DNA from: Bacteroidetes bacterium UBA4416
GTDB taxonomy: Bacteria; Bacteroidota; Bacteroidia; B-17B0; Aurantibacillaceae
Direction of reading: 5' to 3'
Assembly: GCA_002390745.1 (NCBI GenBank)
Contig: DGQK01000012.1
Span: 62,001-126,000 of the forward strand
Length of the DNA stretch: 64,000 nucleotides
How positions within the stretch are numbered: position 1 is the first letter of the stretch; every line of letters starts with the position of its first letter. This document shows, piece by piece, positions 1 to 8,871 of this stretch. The notes beneath the pieces were generated by a model. It saw only the letters and a list, made by a program, of their open reading frames with translations, searched no databases and was not told the origin of the DNA. Made by a program: the position numbers and the translations under genes.

Positions 1-209
1 ATCACAGCCAGGTATTCCATTCGGGAACTTCCCTGGCCGATAATGGGCAGGTGCTCACCAGCGGCGGACGGGTGTTTGCGGTGACGTCCTTTGGCAAAAC
101 CATTTCAGAAGCGGTTGCTAAAAGTTTTGAAACGGCAGAGCAGATCTCCTACGATAAAAAATACTACCGCTCCGATATCGGGAAAGACCTGATCGACTGG
201 AAGGGCTAA
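1..209 (+). CDS. purD: Phosphoribosylamine-glycine ligase, C-terminal end (partial)
   Basis: This is the last 68 codons of a gene that begins before the window, read from base 3 to a TAA at 207-209. The fragment contains HSGTSL, then LTSGGRVFAVTSFG, then an AEQISYDKKYYRSDIG stretch. This is the typical C-terminal end of PurD, which ligates glycine to 5-phosphoribosylamine in purine synthesis (cytosolic, ATP-dependent). Only the C-terminal lobe is visible, so the ATP-grasp catalytic residues cannot be judged. It reads toward the following minus-strand pair. Identification rests on these C-terminal motifs. Confidence 0.85.
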   Translation, partial: HSQVFHSGTSLADNGQVLTSGGRVFAVTSFGKTISEAVAKSFETAEQISYDKKYYRSDIGKDLIDWKG

Positions 210-464
210 GTTTTGAGGAACTCGAAAAAGAACAGATGTTTTATGCCATAGGCACACGAATGCATGTTGCCTGTCGTTTCCAATCCATATTAAGCTCAAA
301 GGGCTAAGAACGCGATCATAGACATGCTTCTTAGCAGGGGCGTATAGCGTAATCCCAGGAACAGAGCTTATGAACACAATCAGGCAGTTATATGCTGACT
401 CCGCGGGAGCCAAACATAAATGTGGCCACAGGTCCGAAGAAGTTTACTAAGGCTCTATCAGGGA
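210..464. other. Non-coding interval between purD and the helical-repeat pair
   Basis: Between the purD stop and the minus-strand stop at 465 I see no convincing gene, RNA or strong terminator. The only long reading frame here runs antisense into purD and has no family resemblance. Confidence 0.4.
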
Positions 465-2006
465 TCAATTATTCTGCCTCCTGATCTTGATGGCTTCGGC
501 GAAGCTGATGGCGTGGATCTTGGAGTCGAGCCAGGCGTAGAAATTAAAAAATTCCAAAGCATTTTTCTCGTACTTGTCCTTAAATACCTGTTGCAGCTCT
601 TCTTTGAACTTCACGTAGGTTTCCTTTTGCTTGCTGTCGCGTTTGGAGAGCGCGATCTTTTTAAAGTAATCGAGGAACACCGACTCGAAACGGTATTGTT
701 TTTTCTGGTTGTTGAAGAAGCGGACGCTTGATTTATAGATATAGGCAAGAAGGTCGTCGTTGCCCAGCTCGAAATGCACGATGAGGTTGATGAGCTTGGA
801 AATGCGGATGGTGTCCTGCCTCAGGTCGTCGTAATTGGTATTGATGATCTTATTAAGCCACACAAGTGCTTTGTTGTATTCGCCCACGCCGAAGTAGACC
901 ATGCTGATGATGTGGTAGATCTTTACCAGCTCTTCGTTGTTGATTTTGGTTTCGTACTTGTCGAGCCCTTTGATGATGTAAGGGATGATGTTCTTGGCCT
1001 TGTCGTGCTGCCCGATGTAGGCATACATCGTGATCTCGGCAATGTAGGATTGGATGAAAATAGCGATCTGCAGGTCGATGGCATTGAAATACTTGTTCAG
1101 CGAGAGCGACTTGAGCTTGTCGATGAGCTTAAAACCGTCGTTGTATTGTTTTTTGATGGCGAAATGGCGCACGAGGAAACCATGCGTCATGATGTAGTAG
1201 TCCGGCATTTCGGAAATGATCTCCGGGCGGTTTTCCATAAGGATGATCAGCTCCGTAAAAGCCTTGTATGCCTCATCGGTTTCGGTGATGAGCCTGTTGC
1301 ATAAGCCAACGATGTAGAGGTAGATGATCCGTGATTTGTAAGTGAGCTGCCCTGTTGTTGCCGAGATCTGCCTGGTGGCCTTGAGCACTTCGCTGATCTC
1401 TTTCACATCTTCTTTGCTTCGTGCAATCATCATGCGCGACGACACGTTGTTGAGCTTGGCGAACTGCACTTCGTATGCCGAAAAATTCTCGATCTTGTTG
1501 AACACGTCGTTCTCTTCTTCGATCAGCTCTTTCAGCGTACGGTAGTTGATGTCGCCGAAATGTGCTTCCATATCAATGAGCACTTTTTCCAGCTCAATAA
1601 TTTCGAGCAGGCTGTAAAAGAGCTCAAAGTCATGCGCCTTTTTTTTGATAATGCTCAGCTGTTTGCGCGATTGCTTATAGAGCGATTTATTGAACAGGAG
1701 CTGAATGTTCTTAATGTCTTCGTCGATCTTGGCGCTGGTAACGGTTTCGTAGCGGTGAAAACGAAGGCTTTTGAGGATGTGGTGAAGAAGCTGGTTTTTC
1801 TCGGAGGCGAAGTGCTGAACGAAGATCTCTTTTTTAAAATGATCCTTTACGGCTTCTTCGTCATAAGCCTCCTGGTTCTGGATGTAATTGAACAGCTTGA
1901 TGTAGTTCTTGTCGCCTGCCTGCAGGGAGGAGAGTAAGGTGAATTTCTTCTCCTCTTCCGGCGATAAGGACTTGATCAGGTCGAACAGTTGATTGGTTGG
2001 TTTCAT
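465..2006 (-). CDS. Helical-repeat (TPR-like) protein of unknown function, paralog 1
   Basis: A 513-residue protein with no signal peptide, so probably cytosolic. It is almost entirely alpha-helical in appearance, rich in Lys, Glu, Leu and Ile, with Tyr/Ala-spaced helices in the middle (about 220-420) that resemble degenerate TPR repeats. The N-terminus carries an LFDLIKSLSPEE motif shared with the gene immediately upstream (2018-3577), and the two align along their length, so this is a tandem duplication. Its ATG lies 11 bases after the neighbour's stop, so the two are very likely co-transcribed. No catalytic motif is visible. Uncharacterised proteins of this build occur in Bacteroidota; I cannot name a function. 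Confidence 0.7.
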   Translation of the reverse strand: MKPTNQLFDLIKSLSPEEEKKFTLLSSLQAGDKNYIKLFNYIQNQEAYDEEAVKDHFKKEIFVQHFASEKNQLLHHILKSLRFHRYETVTSAKIDEDIKNIQLLFNKSLYKQSRKQLSIIKKKAHDFELFYSLLEIIELEKVLIDMEAHFGDINYRTLKELIEEENDVFNKIENFSAYEVQFAKLNNVSSRMMIARSKEDVKEISEVLKATRQISATTGQLTYKSRIIYLYIVGLCNRLITETDEAYKAFTELIILMENRPEIISEMPDYYIMTHGFLVRHFAIKKQYNDGFKLIDKLKSLSLNKYFNAIDLQIAIFIQSYIAEITMYAYIGQHDKAKNIIPYIIKGLDKYETKINNEELVKIYHIISMVYFGVGEYNKALVWLNKIINTNYDDLRQDTIRISKLINLIVHFELGNDDLLAYIYKSSVRFFNNQKKQYRFESVFLDYFKKIALSKRDSKQKETYVKFKEELQQVFKDKYEKNALEFFNFYAWLDSKIHAISFAEAIKIRRQNN

Positions 2007-2017
2007 ACGCAGTATCC

Positions 2018-3577
2018 TTAATTTTTCCAGGCCTCTAAAAATTTGCCCTGCATGATCACATTCATCGGTACTCCTTTGATCTTGGATTCCAGGTAAGTTT
2101 CTATGTCAAAATAGAAGCTTACATTCCTTTCGTGCGGGTCTTTCATGAGTTCATCCACTTCTTTTTTGAAATTCAGGAATACCTCTTTTTCATTCCCTTT
2201 ACCGCCCAGTTTCAGCTCCGATAATTTTTCGATGTAGGTCAGGATAAGCTTTTCTGTTTTGAACAGGGAGGTCTGTGTTTTGTAGTATTCCTTAAGTGCT
2301 GCGATGATGTAGGTAAGCTGCCTGAAATTATTGAGCTCGTAGTTGAGGCCGATGTTAATGATCCTTGCAAAGGATTGCAGATCCTGGCGCAGGAGCTTAT
2401 CGCCTTCTGACAGCACGCGTGTGATGTATTTGAAGCCCGTTTCGAAATTCCCGGCATAGGTGTACATGATCGCAATGTTGTAATAGAAGATCAGCACCTC
2501 CTCCTTATTGATCTTGCCTCGGAAATCCTGCAGGCCTTTTTCGATGGCAGACACGATCTTCCTGGCCTCGTCGAACCTTCCGCTGTCGGTATAGGTGATC
2601 AGCTCGGCATTGTAGGTAGACGTGAATATCTTAAGCTGCAGGTCTGTTGTATTGAATGCTTTCAGGTTCATCTTGCTGCGCAGCTGCGCAATGTATTCGT
2701 GGCAGGACTTGAATTTTTTGTCTTCGTAAGCAATGCTGATGAGGTTGTTGATGGCGGTGAGGTAGCGCTTTGGCATCTCCTCGATCATCTCGGGGTGCTT
2801 GTTCATCAGGTTGAGGATGAGGTGGCACTCCTTGTTACGGTTCGTGTTGTCCTGTTTTTTTGCAAAGAGCAGCAGCCGGCAATTGTGATAAATAATGAGC
2901 GCTTTCGTGCATTTGATCTCGTGCGTGTTTTTCAGAAGCGGCGAATTCAGGTATTCATCCACCTTTTGCAGGTCCTTATTGGTTTTGGCTTTGGTGCTTT
3001 CCCGCGCCATGAGGTTTACCGTGGAGAAGAGGATGGAATACTCGCCCAGGTTCCTTGCTTTTTCAATGACATCGCGGCTTTCCTTTACCAGGTTTTCGAG
3101 GGTGTTGTTCTTGATGTTGAACTGCGTTTCGATGGTGATCAGCAACTTCTCCAGGCTGATGAGCTCTAGGATAAAATGAAAACGCTCGAAGCGGTATGCC
3201 TCCTGCTTTTGCTTGTTGAGGATCTTACGGCATTGCTTATATTGTGCTTTGTCAAACAGGTTCAGGATATTGGTGATCTCATCCTTGATGACAAAAGACG
3301 CATTGTTTTCTGCGTGGAAAGAGCGGAGGCACTGAAGAATAAAATTATAGAGCGTTTCCGACGACTGTATGGTGATGTCTTCCGTATAGCTTTTTGCTTT
3401 TTTGATTTTGGTGAAAACATCTTCCGTAAACTCATCTTCTTTCTCAATATCGTTGAACAGCGTGATCAGGTTATTCGGCAGGCCCGTTGCCGCTGCATTG
3501 AGTTTTAAAAACCGTTTTTCAGATTTGGAAAGGGATTTTACCAGATCGAACAGATCGTTTTTTGAAATAAGATTCAT
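2018..3577 (-). CDS. Helical-repeat (TPR-like) protein of unknown function, paralog 2
   Basis: A 519-residue cytosolic-looking protein, first gene of a two-gene minus-strand operon with its paralog at 465-2006. Its N-terminus NDLFDLVKSLSKSEKRF matches the paralog, and both share a pattern of amphipathic helices and a basic, lysine-rich composition. The C-terminal part again looks like degenerate TPR repeats (about 230-430). No signal peptide, membrane segment or catalytic signature is present. It diverges from the secreted M1 peptidase at 3678 across a 100-base AT-rich gap that must hold both promoters. Function unknown. Confidence 0.7.
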   Translation of the reverse strand: MNLISKNDLFDLVKSLSKSEKRFLKLNAAATGLPNNLITLFNDIEKEDEFTEDVFTKIKKAKSYTEDITIQSSETLYNFILQCLRSFHAENNASFVIKDEITNILNLFDKAQYKQCRKILNKQKQEAYRFERFHFILELISLEKLLITIETQFNIKNNTLENLVKESRDVIEKARNLGEYSILFSTVNLMARESTKAKTNKDLQKVDEYLNSPLLKNTHEIKCTKALIIYHNCRLLLFAKKQDNTNRNKECHLILNLMNKHPEMIEEMPKRYLTAINNLISIAYEDKKFKSCHEYIAQLRSKMNLKAFNTTDLQLKIFTSTYNAELITYTDSGRFDEARKIVSAIEKGLQDFRGKINKEEVLIFYYNIAIMYTYAGNFETGFKYITRVLSEGDKLLRQDLQSFARIINIGLNYELNNFRQLTYIIAALKEYYKTQTSLFKTEKLILTYIEKLSELKLGGKGNEKEVFLNFKKEVDELMKDPHERNVSFYFDIETYLESKIKGVPMNVIMQGKFLEAWKN

Positions 3578-3677
3578 GTATTTTGGAAAACAGTTTTGTG
3601 TAACATATTATTGAATTCCTATCCGGCCGTTCTTAAAATGTAAGTAAATTTAAGTAAATTAGTTCAAAATTTATGGA

Positions 3678-6095
3678 ATGAAATTTATTTGTCCCCTCTT
3701 TTTTGTTTTTTTGGGTTTAAGCGCAGGCCAACTACAGGCCCAGGTTGCCGGCTGCCAGTCTCACCGGCAGGCTGCCGCTGCCATCTACTATTCTGCCGAA
3801 AACCTGAGAAGCGATACCATCGATGTGATCAAATACACGGTCAATCTGGATATCACCGATTATGCAGGGCAAAAAATCAGTGGGAATACAGTAGTGCGTT
3901 TTGCGCCGAAGCTCAACGCCCAGAATAAAATTCGCCTCGACCTGTTGAAAATGACCATTGACAGTGTGAAGCAGAATGCCAGTTTGCTCACTTACAGCTA
4001 TAATGACACCGTGCTCAAAGTTAATTTGCCGGTAGCGCTCAACACGACCGACACCAGCGAGGTGAGCGTATTTTACCACGGCCACCCCCAGGGCGATCCT
4101 GCCGGCTGGGGAGGCTTTTCCTTCACCGGAACCTATGCCTATAACCTTGGGGTAGGCTTTGGCGCCAAACCTCATAACTACGGCCGTGTGTGGTTTCCAT
4201 GCTTCGATAATTTCGTAGAGAAATCCCTTTATGAATTCAACATCGTCACGGATGCAACGAAAGCCGCTTACTGCAATGGCGCGCTCATTTCCGATGTAAC
4301 ACTGGCAGGCAAGCGAACCCGCAAATGGGTGCTTGATAAAGCCATTCCTTCTTACCTGGCTTCCGTAGCGGTTGCCGATTATACGCAGGTGAACTGGAAT
4401 ATCGCCGGCGCACTTGGCAACATCCCTGTGGTACTGGCAGCCCGTGCGGCTGATACTGCCGCTCTCAAAAGCGGCTTTGTGCATTTGCCCAACGCCGTAC
4501 AAGGTTTCGAGTCTTATTACGGCCCTTATGTGTGGAACAGGGTGGGCTATTGCCTGGTGCCTTTCAGCAGCGGCGCCATGGAGCATGCCACCAATATTGC
4601 CTACCCGCAGGCTGCTATCGGGAGCCTGGCCTATGAGTCGGAGCTGATGGCGCATGAGCTCTCGCACCATTGGTGGGGCGACCTGATGACCTGCGAAACG
4701 CAGGAAGACATGTGGCTCAATGAAGGCATGGCCAGCTACAGCGAACGCCTCTTCCTGGAATATACCTACAACTATGCACGCTACCTCAGCGAAGTGAAAT
4801 CGGTGCATGACGATATGGTTAAATATGCGCACCTGAGGGAAAAAGGATTCAGGGCGGTATCCGGAGTGCCACATGAATACACTTACGGAGACCATGTGTA
4901 CCGCAAGGGAGCTGACGTAGCACATACGCTGCGCAGCTATATGGGCGATGCCGCTTTTTTTGCCGGGCTGAAATATGTGATGCAGCAAAAGGCCTACAAG
5001 AACATGAACAGCATTGAGTTCCGCGACCTGCTCCAGACCTCGTCGGGACAAAATCTCAGCGATTTTTTCAGCAACTGGGTCATGGCGGGCGGATGGCCGC
5101 ATTTCTCCATCGATTCCGTGAAAACGACCGGCACCACAGCGCCCTATACCTCGGTGGTGTATGTCAAGCAAAAATTATTCGGCGCTCCATCGTTATACAG
5201 CAACGTTCCTTTAGAACTCACGTTTATGAACGACGCCTGGAACAAGGAGGTGAAAACCGTCAACATGAGTGGCGCTACCAAATCCTTTACCCTGCAAACG
5301 AATCTTAAGCCCGTTTACACAGGCATTAATGTGGAGTCGAAGATCAGTGATGCCATCTCCTCGGAATACAAAACCCTGAAAACCGCCAATACCACCACCT
5401 ATGGCTTAGGAAGGGCTACGTTGCTGATCTCTGACAAAGGCCAGGATTCCACCTTTTTAAGGATAGAGCATAATTTTGCAAGTCCGGATCCGATTAAAAA
5501 CAATACCAATCACTTTCGCCTCAACACACAGCATTACTGGAAGGTGGACGGCATCATCACTCCCGGTTTTGTGAGTAAGCTGCGCCTGAATTACGACGGC
5601 AATAAAAGTACCTCAGGCAACAGCTACCTCGATACCTGCCTTACGAAAATCAATGGCGACAGCATCATTGTCCTCTACCGGAAAAATGCCGGCGATGACT
5701 GGAGCGAAGTGCGCAACTACACCAAGCTGAAGATCTCTTCGAAAACGGGCCTCGTGACGATCGATACCCTGAAAAAAGGAGAATACGTGTTTGCAAACGG
5801 GAAGAGCAGTGTGATCATTGGTATGGATGAAAAAAACAAGCCGGCAAAAGCCGCCCTCCATGTATTTCCTAACCCGGCAGCTTCAGTGCTTACGATCCAG
5901 CTCGAAGGCAGCGATGTGCCTAGGGCTGCAAGCCTTGCTGTTTATGATCAGGCCGGAAGGCTGGTGCTAAGCCAGGAAAAAGTTGCTTTACCGGGTCAGG
6001 TTTCGGTGTCTGAACTTCCTTCGGGATTATACCAGGTGTGCCTGAGCAGCTCCGGGCAGGTTGTTGGTGCCGCTTCCTTTGTTGTACAACGCTAA
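3678..6095 (+). CDS. Secreted M1-family zinc aminopeptidase with T9SS sorting domain
   Basis: An 805-residue secreted metallopeptidase. Residues 1-22 form a signal peptide ending near LQAQ. The M1 catalytic core is complete: a GAMEH motif (the GxMEN counterpart), the zinc ligands in HELSHHWW (His326, His330, with Glu327 as base) and the third ligand Glu349 in NEGMASY. The last ~80 residues (VFPNPAAS..., ending in VVQR) are a type A C-terminal sorting domain, so the protein is predicted to cross the outer membrane by T9SS and be attached or released. Expected role: trimming N-terminal residues from extracellular peptides. The stop overlaps the stop of the convergent pabB by three bases. The ATG at 3678 directly precedes the signal peptide. 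Confidence 0.9.
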   Translation: MKFICPLFFVFLGLSAGQLQAQVAGCQSHRQAAAAIYYSAENLRSDTIDVIKYTVNLDITDYAGQKISGNTVVRFAPKLNAQNKIRLDLLKMTIDSVKQNASLLTYSYNDTVLKVNLPVALNTTDTSEVSVFYHGHPQGDPAGWGGFSFTGTYAYNLGVGFGAKPHNYGRVWFPCFDNFVEKSLYEFNIVTDATKAAYCNGALISDVTLAGKRTRKWVLDKAIPSYLASVAVADYTQVNWNIAGALGNIPVVLAARAADTAALKSGFVHLPNAVQGFESYYGPYVWNRVGYCLVPFSSGAMEHATNIAYPQAAIGSLAYESELMAHELSHHWWGDLMTCETQEDMWLNEGMASYSERLFLEYTYNYARYLSEVKSVHDDMVKYAHLREKGFRAVSGVPHEYTYGDHVYRKGADVAHTLRSYMGDAAFFAGLKYVMQQKAYKNMNSIEFRDLLQTSSGQNLSDFFSNWVMAGGWPHFSIDSVKTTGTTAPYTSVVYVKQKLFGAPSLYSNVPLELTFMNDAWNKEVKTVNMSGATKSFTLQTNLKPVYTGINVESKISDAISSEYKTLKTANTTTYGLGRATLLISDKGQDSTFLRIEHNFASPDPIKNNTNHFRLNTQHYWKVDGIITPGFVSKLRLNYDGNKSTSGNSYLDTCLTKINGDSIIVLYRKNAGDDWSEVRNYTKLKISSKTGLVTIDTLKKGEYVFANGKSSVIIGMDEKNKPAKAALHVFPNPAASVLTIQLEGSDVPRAASLAVYDQAGRLVLSQEKVALPGQVSVSELPSGLYQVCLSSSGQVVGAASFVVQR

Positions 6096-7138
6096 TCGCT
6101 GTCAGCGCCAAGCGCCTGTATCATCGCTTTGGCTTTCAGCAGGCATTCCTCATACTCATCTTCCGGATGGCAGAGATCTGTAATGGCGCTGCCCACCGTA
6201 AAGCTCAGGTAGCCTGTTGCCGCATCGTAAAAAACACTGCGGATCAGTACATTCAGATCAAAGTCGCCATTGGCTTTGAGGTAGCCCAAAGAGCCTGAAT
6301 AGGGCCCGCGGTTGTATACCTCATACTGATCGATAAGCTGCATGGCTCTGTATTTGGGCGCTCCGGTCATGCTCGCCATTGGAAACGTAGCAGCTATGAT
6401 CTCGTCGAAAGCCGTATTTGGTTTCAGCGAGCAGCTCACCGTACTCACCATCTGATGGACCTGCTGGTAGGATTCGATGTCAAATAATTTATCGACCTGC
6501 ACCGAGCCGCGTGTGGCCAGGCGCGATAAGTCGTTGCGCGATACATCCACGATCATCACATTCTCATTGCGCTCTTTGGCATTGTAGTAGAGCTCTTCTT
6601 TGATGCTTTGATCTTCGGGTTCTGATGCGCCCCTGCGGGCAGTGCCTTTAATGGGCTTGGTAATCAAACGGTTTCCCCGCTTCGACAGGAACAGCTCAGG
6701 GCTGGAAGAAATGATATACTGATCGCCCAGCTTCAACAGGGCAGAGTAGGAGGCCTTGCTGATGCTGTTCAAGCGGTGATAGAGCTGTACGGGATCTATT
6801 TCCACAGCAGAGGCTTCGAAGGTCATGCAATAATTGATCTCATAGATGTCTCCCAGTTGAATGTGCGTTTTTAAAGCATTAACATGGCTTATGTATTGCT
6901 CTTTGCCAACCACTTGCTTCAGATGTATTCTTTTTCCGCTGTGTTGTTGCGGTGCGGTCTCCATGGGAAGGGGAACAATCACCTCTTCCGCTTCTACCAG
7001 GAAACGTTTGGGAAAGCGTAGAGGGTTCAACTCTTTTTCAGGGAATGGTTCGAGCCTGTTTTTGTAATCGTAGCTGATAAAGGAAATATAATTTTTGCCT
7101 GGTTCGGGAAGCTCCGCCGGATCTTTGCCGGATACCAA
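6092..7138 (-). CDS. pabB: Aminodeoxychorismate synthase component I / chorismate-binding enzyme
   Basis: A chorismate-binding enzyme of the PabB/TrpE/MenF superfamily; as a stand-alone short form, PabB (4-amino-4-deoxychorismate synthesis for folate) is the best fit. Visible signatures: the substrate-lysine region TKPIKGTARRG, NVMIVDVSRNDLSR, and the GAPKYRAMQLI segment with a following GPYSGSLGY. The first in-frame permitted start is a TTG at 7138-7136, but coding-like sequence typical of a PabB N-terminus (ALFNSNGLEGFDQLLLVSG) continues upstream to about 7258 without any ATG, GTG or TTG before a TAA at 7261-7259. The real start is therefore uncertain (see findings). A glutamine amidotransferase partner is not in the window. 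The stop codon overlaps that of the convergent peptidase. Confidence 0.85.
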   Translation of the reverse strand: MVSGKDPAELPEPGKNYISFISYDYKNRLEPFPEKELNPLRFPKRFLVEAEEVIVPLPMETAPQQHSGKRIHLKQVVGKEQYISHVNALKTHIQLGDIYEINYCMTFEASAVEIDPVQLYHRLNSISKASYSALLKLGDQYIISSSPELFLSKRGNRLITKPIKGTARRGASEPEDQSIKEELYYNAKERNENVMIVDVSRNDLSRLATRGSVQVDKLFDIESYQQVHQMVSTVSCSLKPNTAFDEIIAATFPMASMTGAPKYRAMQLIDQYEVYNRGPYSGSLGYLKANGDFDLNVLIRSVFYDAATGYLSFTVGSAITDLCHPEDEYEECLLKAKAMIQALGADSD

Positions 7139-7258
7139 TAAGAGTTGATCAAAGCCCTCCAGTCCGTTGGAGTTGAAGAGCGCCGCTACGGGGTACTGTT
7201 TGAAATATGTTGAAAGCGTTTTAATGGACCGGTATGAAATGGATGAATGCCGATAAAT

Positions 7259-7563
7259 TTACAGAATCTAAGTGGATAAGGATGAAAACAACCGTCTTTT
7301 GATTTCTCTTTAACTTGTGGAAAATACGTTGAAATGCCCATAAACAAAGGCTTGTAGACTTTTATCTACAGGTAAATTTACGGTTAATTTATTTTTAAAA
7401 ATAAGGTAAAAATACGTGCGGTTTACTTGCTTGTATTCGTCTGAATAATTAACATTTGGGTGAAAGTATTTTTTTAATGAGTGAATTTGACGTTATTGTT
7501 AGCCAGTTCGGGGGGTAGAATTGCTATTTTAGTTTAGCTTTAGTATACTAAAATTTCCCTGTT
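7259..7563. promoter_or_regulatory. AT-rich intergenic region with a candidate promoter for 7564
   Basis: About 300 bases without a gene, AT-rich compared with its surroundings. It separates pabB (minus) from the secreted-protein pair at 7564 (plus), so promoters for both directions should lie here. For the plus strand, a TTG at 7496-7498 followed after 17 bases by TAGAATTG (7516-7523) is one mismatch from the Bacteroidota -7 consensus TAnnTTTG. I see no hairpin with a T-run and no RNA gene. Confidence 0.35.
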
Positions 7564-8871
7564 ATGAAAAAAGTGATGTTTCCGGCAATTATGCTGTTTT
7601 CCATGTTCCACACAATTCAGGCACAAAATGTCGGGATAAACAGTACAGGAGCTGCACCAGATCCAAGCGCCATGCTTGATATTGTTTCCAGCAGCAGCGG
7701 CTTACTGGTTCCCCGCGTTGCCCTGACATCGGCCAATGCCGCCAGTCCGGTAGCCTCGCCGCTAGTTTCTTTACTGGTATACAATACGGCAACAGCCGGT
7801 TCCATCCCGAATGCTGTTGTACCCGGGTTTTATTACTGGGACGGTTCGCGATGGGTGGCTTTTGGCGGTAGCGGCGGTAAAGATTGGTCGCTGACAGGAA
7901 ATGCCGGAACAGCGGTCGCCACAAATTTTATCGGGACAACGGATGCAGTTCCGTTTGCTTTTCGAACGAATAATACCGAAAGGATGCGCATTCTGGCTAC
8001 CGGTCAGGTAGCTGTTAATGCAACCGGCACATTTGGAACCTCCACATTTTATTCGGCAGCTACCGGAAATAACGATGCCATTGACGGAAATGCTTCGGGC
8101 ACAGGAGCTGCCGTGTATGGCCAGAATACAGGAGCCAACGGGTACGGCACGTCCGGCCTTACCAATGCCACCGGAGGCCTGGGGGTTGTTGGCCAGCACC
8201 TGCTGAATACCGGTACAGCCGGCGCTTTCATCTCCAATACGTCCGGATCGTACAGCACGCTTGTGAATGGCAGCGGTGTTGCCGGCTCGGGGTTTACCAC
8301 CGGCGTTTACGGCTACGCGATAACAACCACTGCCGGAACTACCGCTTCCGGCGGATATTTTGCGACGGCGCAAACCGGTTCGCCCTACGCTTACGTAGGC
8401 GCAAGAATAGCGGGCACGGTGTATAAAATATACGGGGCGGGTGCTGTATCCACTGTCGTCAAAACCCCGGATGGCCGCAGGGCTACCATGTTCTGCCCGG
8501 AAGCGGCAGAGCCTATGCTCCAGGACTTCGGCTCCGGAACACTGGTGAATGGCAAAGCGCATATCGATCTTGATCCGATCCTGGCCAACAACATTGCCGT
8601 TGATGAAAAACATCCGTTGCGAGTATTTGTGCAATTAAAAGGAGATTGCAAAGGGGTATATGTTACCAACGAAACGGTCAATGGCTTTGATGTCGTGGAA
8701 CTGCAGGGTGGAACCTCTTCCGTTCAATTCCATTGGAGCGTGACCGCTAACCGAAAAGATGAAGTGGAGGCCAACGGCGAAAAAACACTTTACCAGGATG
8801 TCAGGTTCCCGGAAGGGCCGGGAGCCAGGGAGATGGAAATGAAGCAAGCTAATACAGATGTCAGAAAATGA
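7564..8871 (+). CDS. Secreted Ser/Gly/Thr-rich surface protein
   Basis: A 435-residue protein with a signal peptide (MKKVMFPAIMLF..., cleavage near IQAQ). The mature N-terminus contains the phrase GLLVPRVALTS and then FYYWDGSRWVAFG, a pattern frequent at the start of Bacteroidota surface and tail-fibre-like proteins. A low-complexity Gly/Ala/Thr/Asn-rich beta region (about 110-290) and a more ordinary C-terminal domain (about 290-420) follow. There is no recognisable T9SS sorting domain at its end, which sets it apart from the next gene. Its TGA overlaps the next ATG (ATGA), so the two are translationally coupled. Precise function unknown. Confidence 0.65.
   Translation: MKKVMFPAIMLFSMFHTIQAQNVGINSTGAAPDPSAMLDIVSSSSGLLVPRVALTSANAASPVASPLVSLLVYNTATAGSIPNAVVPGFYYWDGSRWVAFGGSGGKDWSLTGNAGTAVATNFIGTTDAVPFAFRTNNTERMRILATGQVAVNATGTFGTSTFYSAATGNNDAIDGNASGTGAAVYGQNTGANGYGTSGLTNATGGLGVVGQHLLNTGTAGAFISNTSGSYSTLVNGSGVAGSGFTTGVYGYAITTTAGTTASGGYFATAQTGSPYAYVGARIAGTVYKIYGAGAVSTVVKTPDGRRATMFCPEAAEPMLQDFGSGTLVNGKAHIDLDPILANNIAVDEKHPLRVFVQLKGDCKGVYVTNETVNGFDVVELQGGTSSVQFHWSVTANRKDEVEANGEKTLYQDVRFPEGPGAREMEMKQANTDVRK

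Noticed and set aside
105..413. A 102-codon minus-strand frame over the end of purD
   Set aside because: It overlaps the coding end of purD antisense and shows no recognisable domain.
3732..5171. A 479-codon frame antisense to the M1 peptidase
   Set aside because: The sense strand has full catalytic motifs, a signal peptide and a sorting domain; the antisense protein has no family features.
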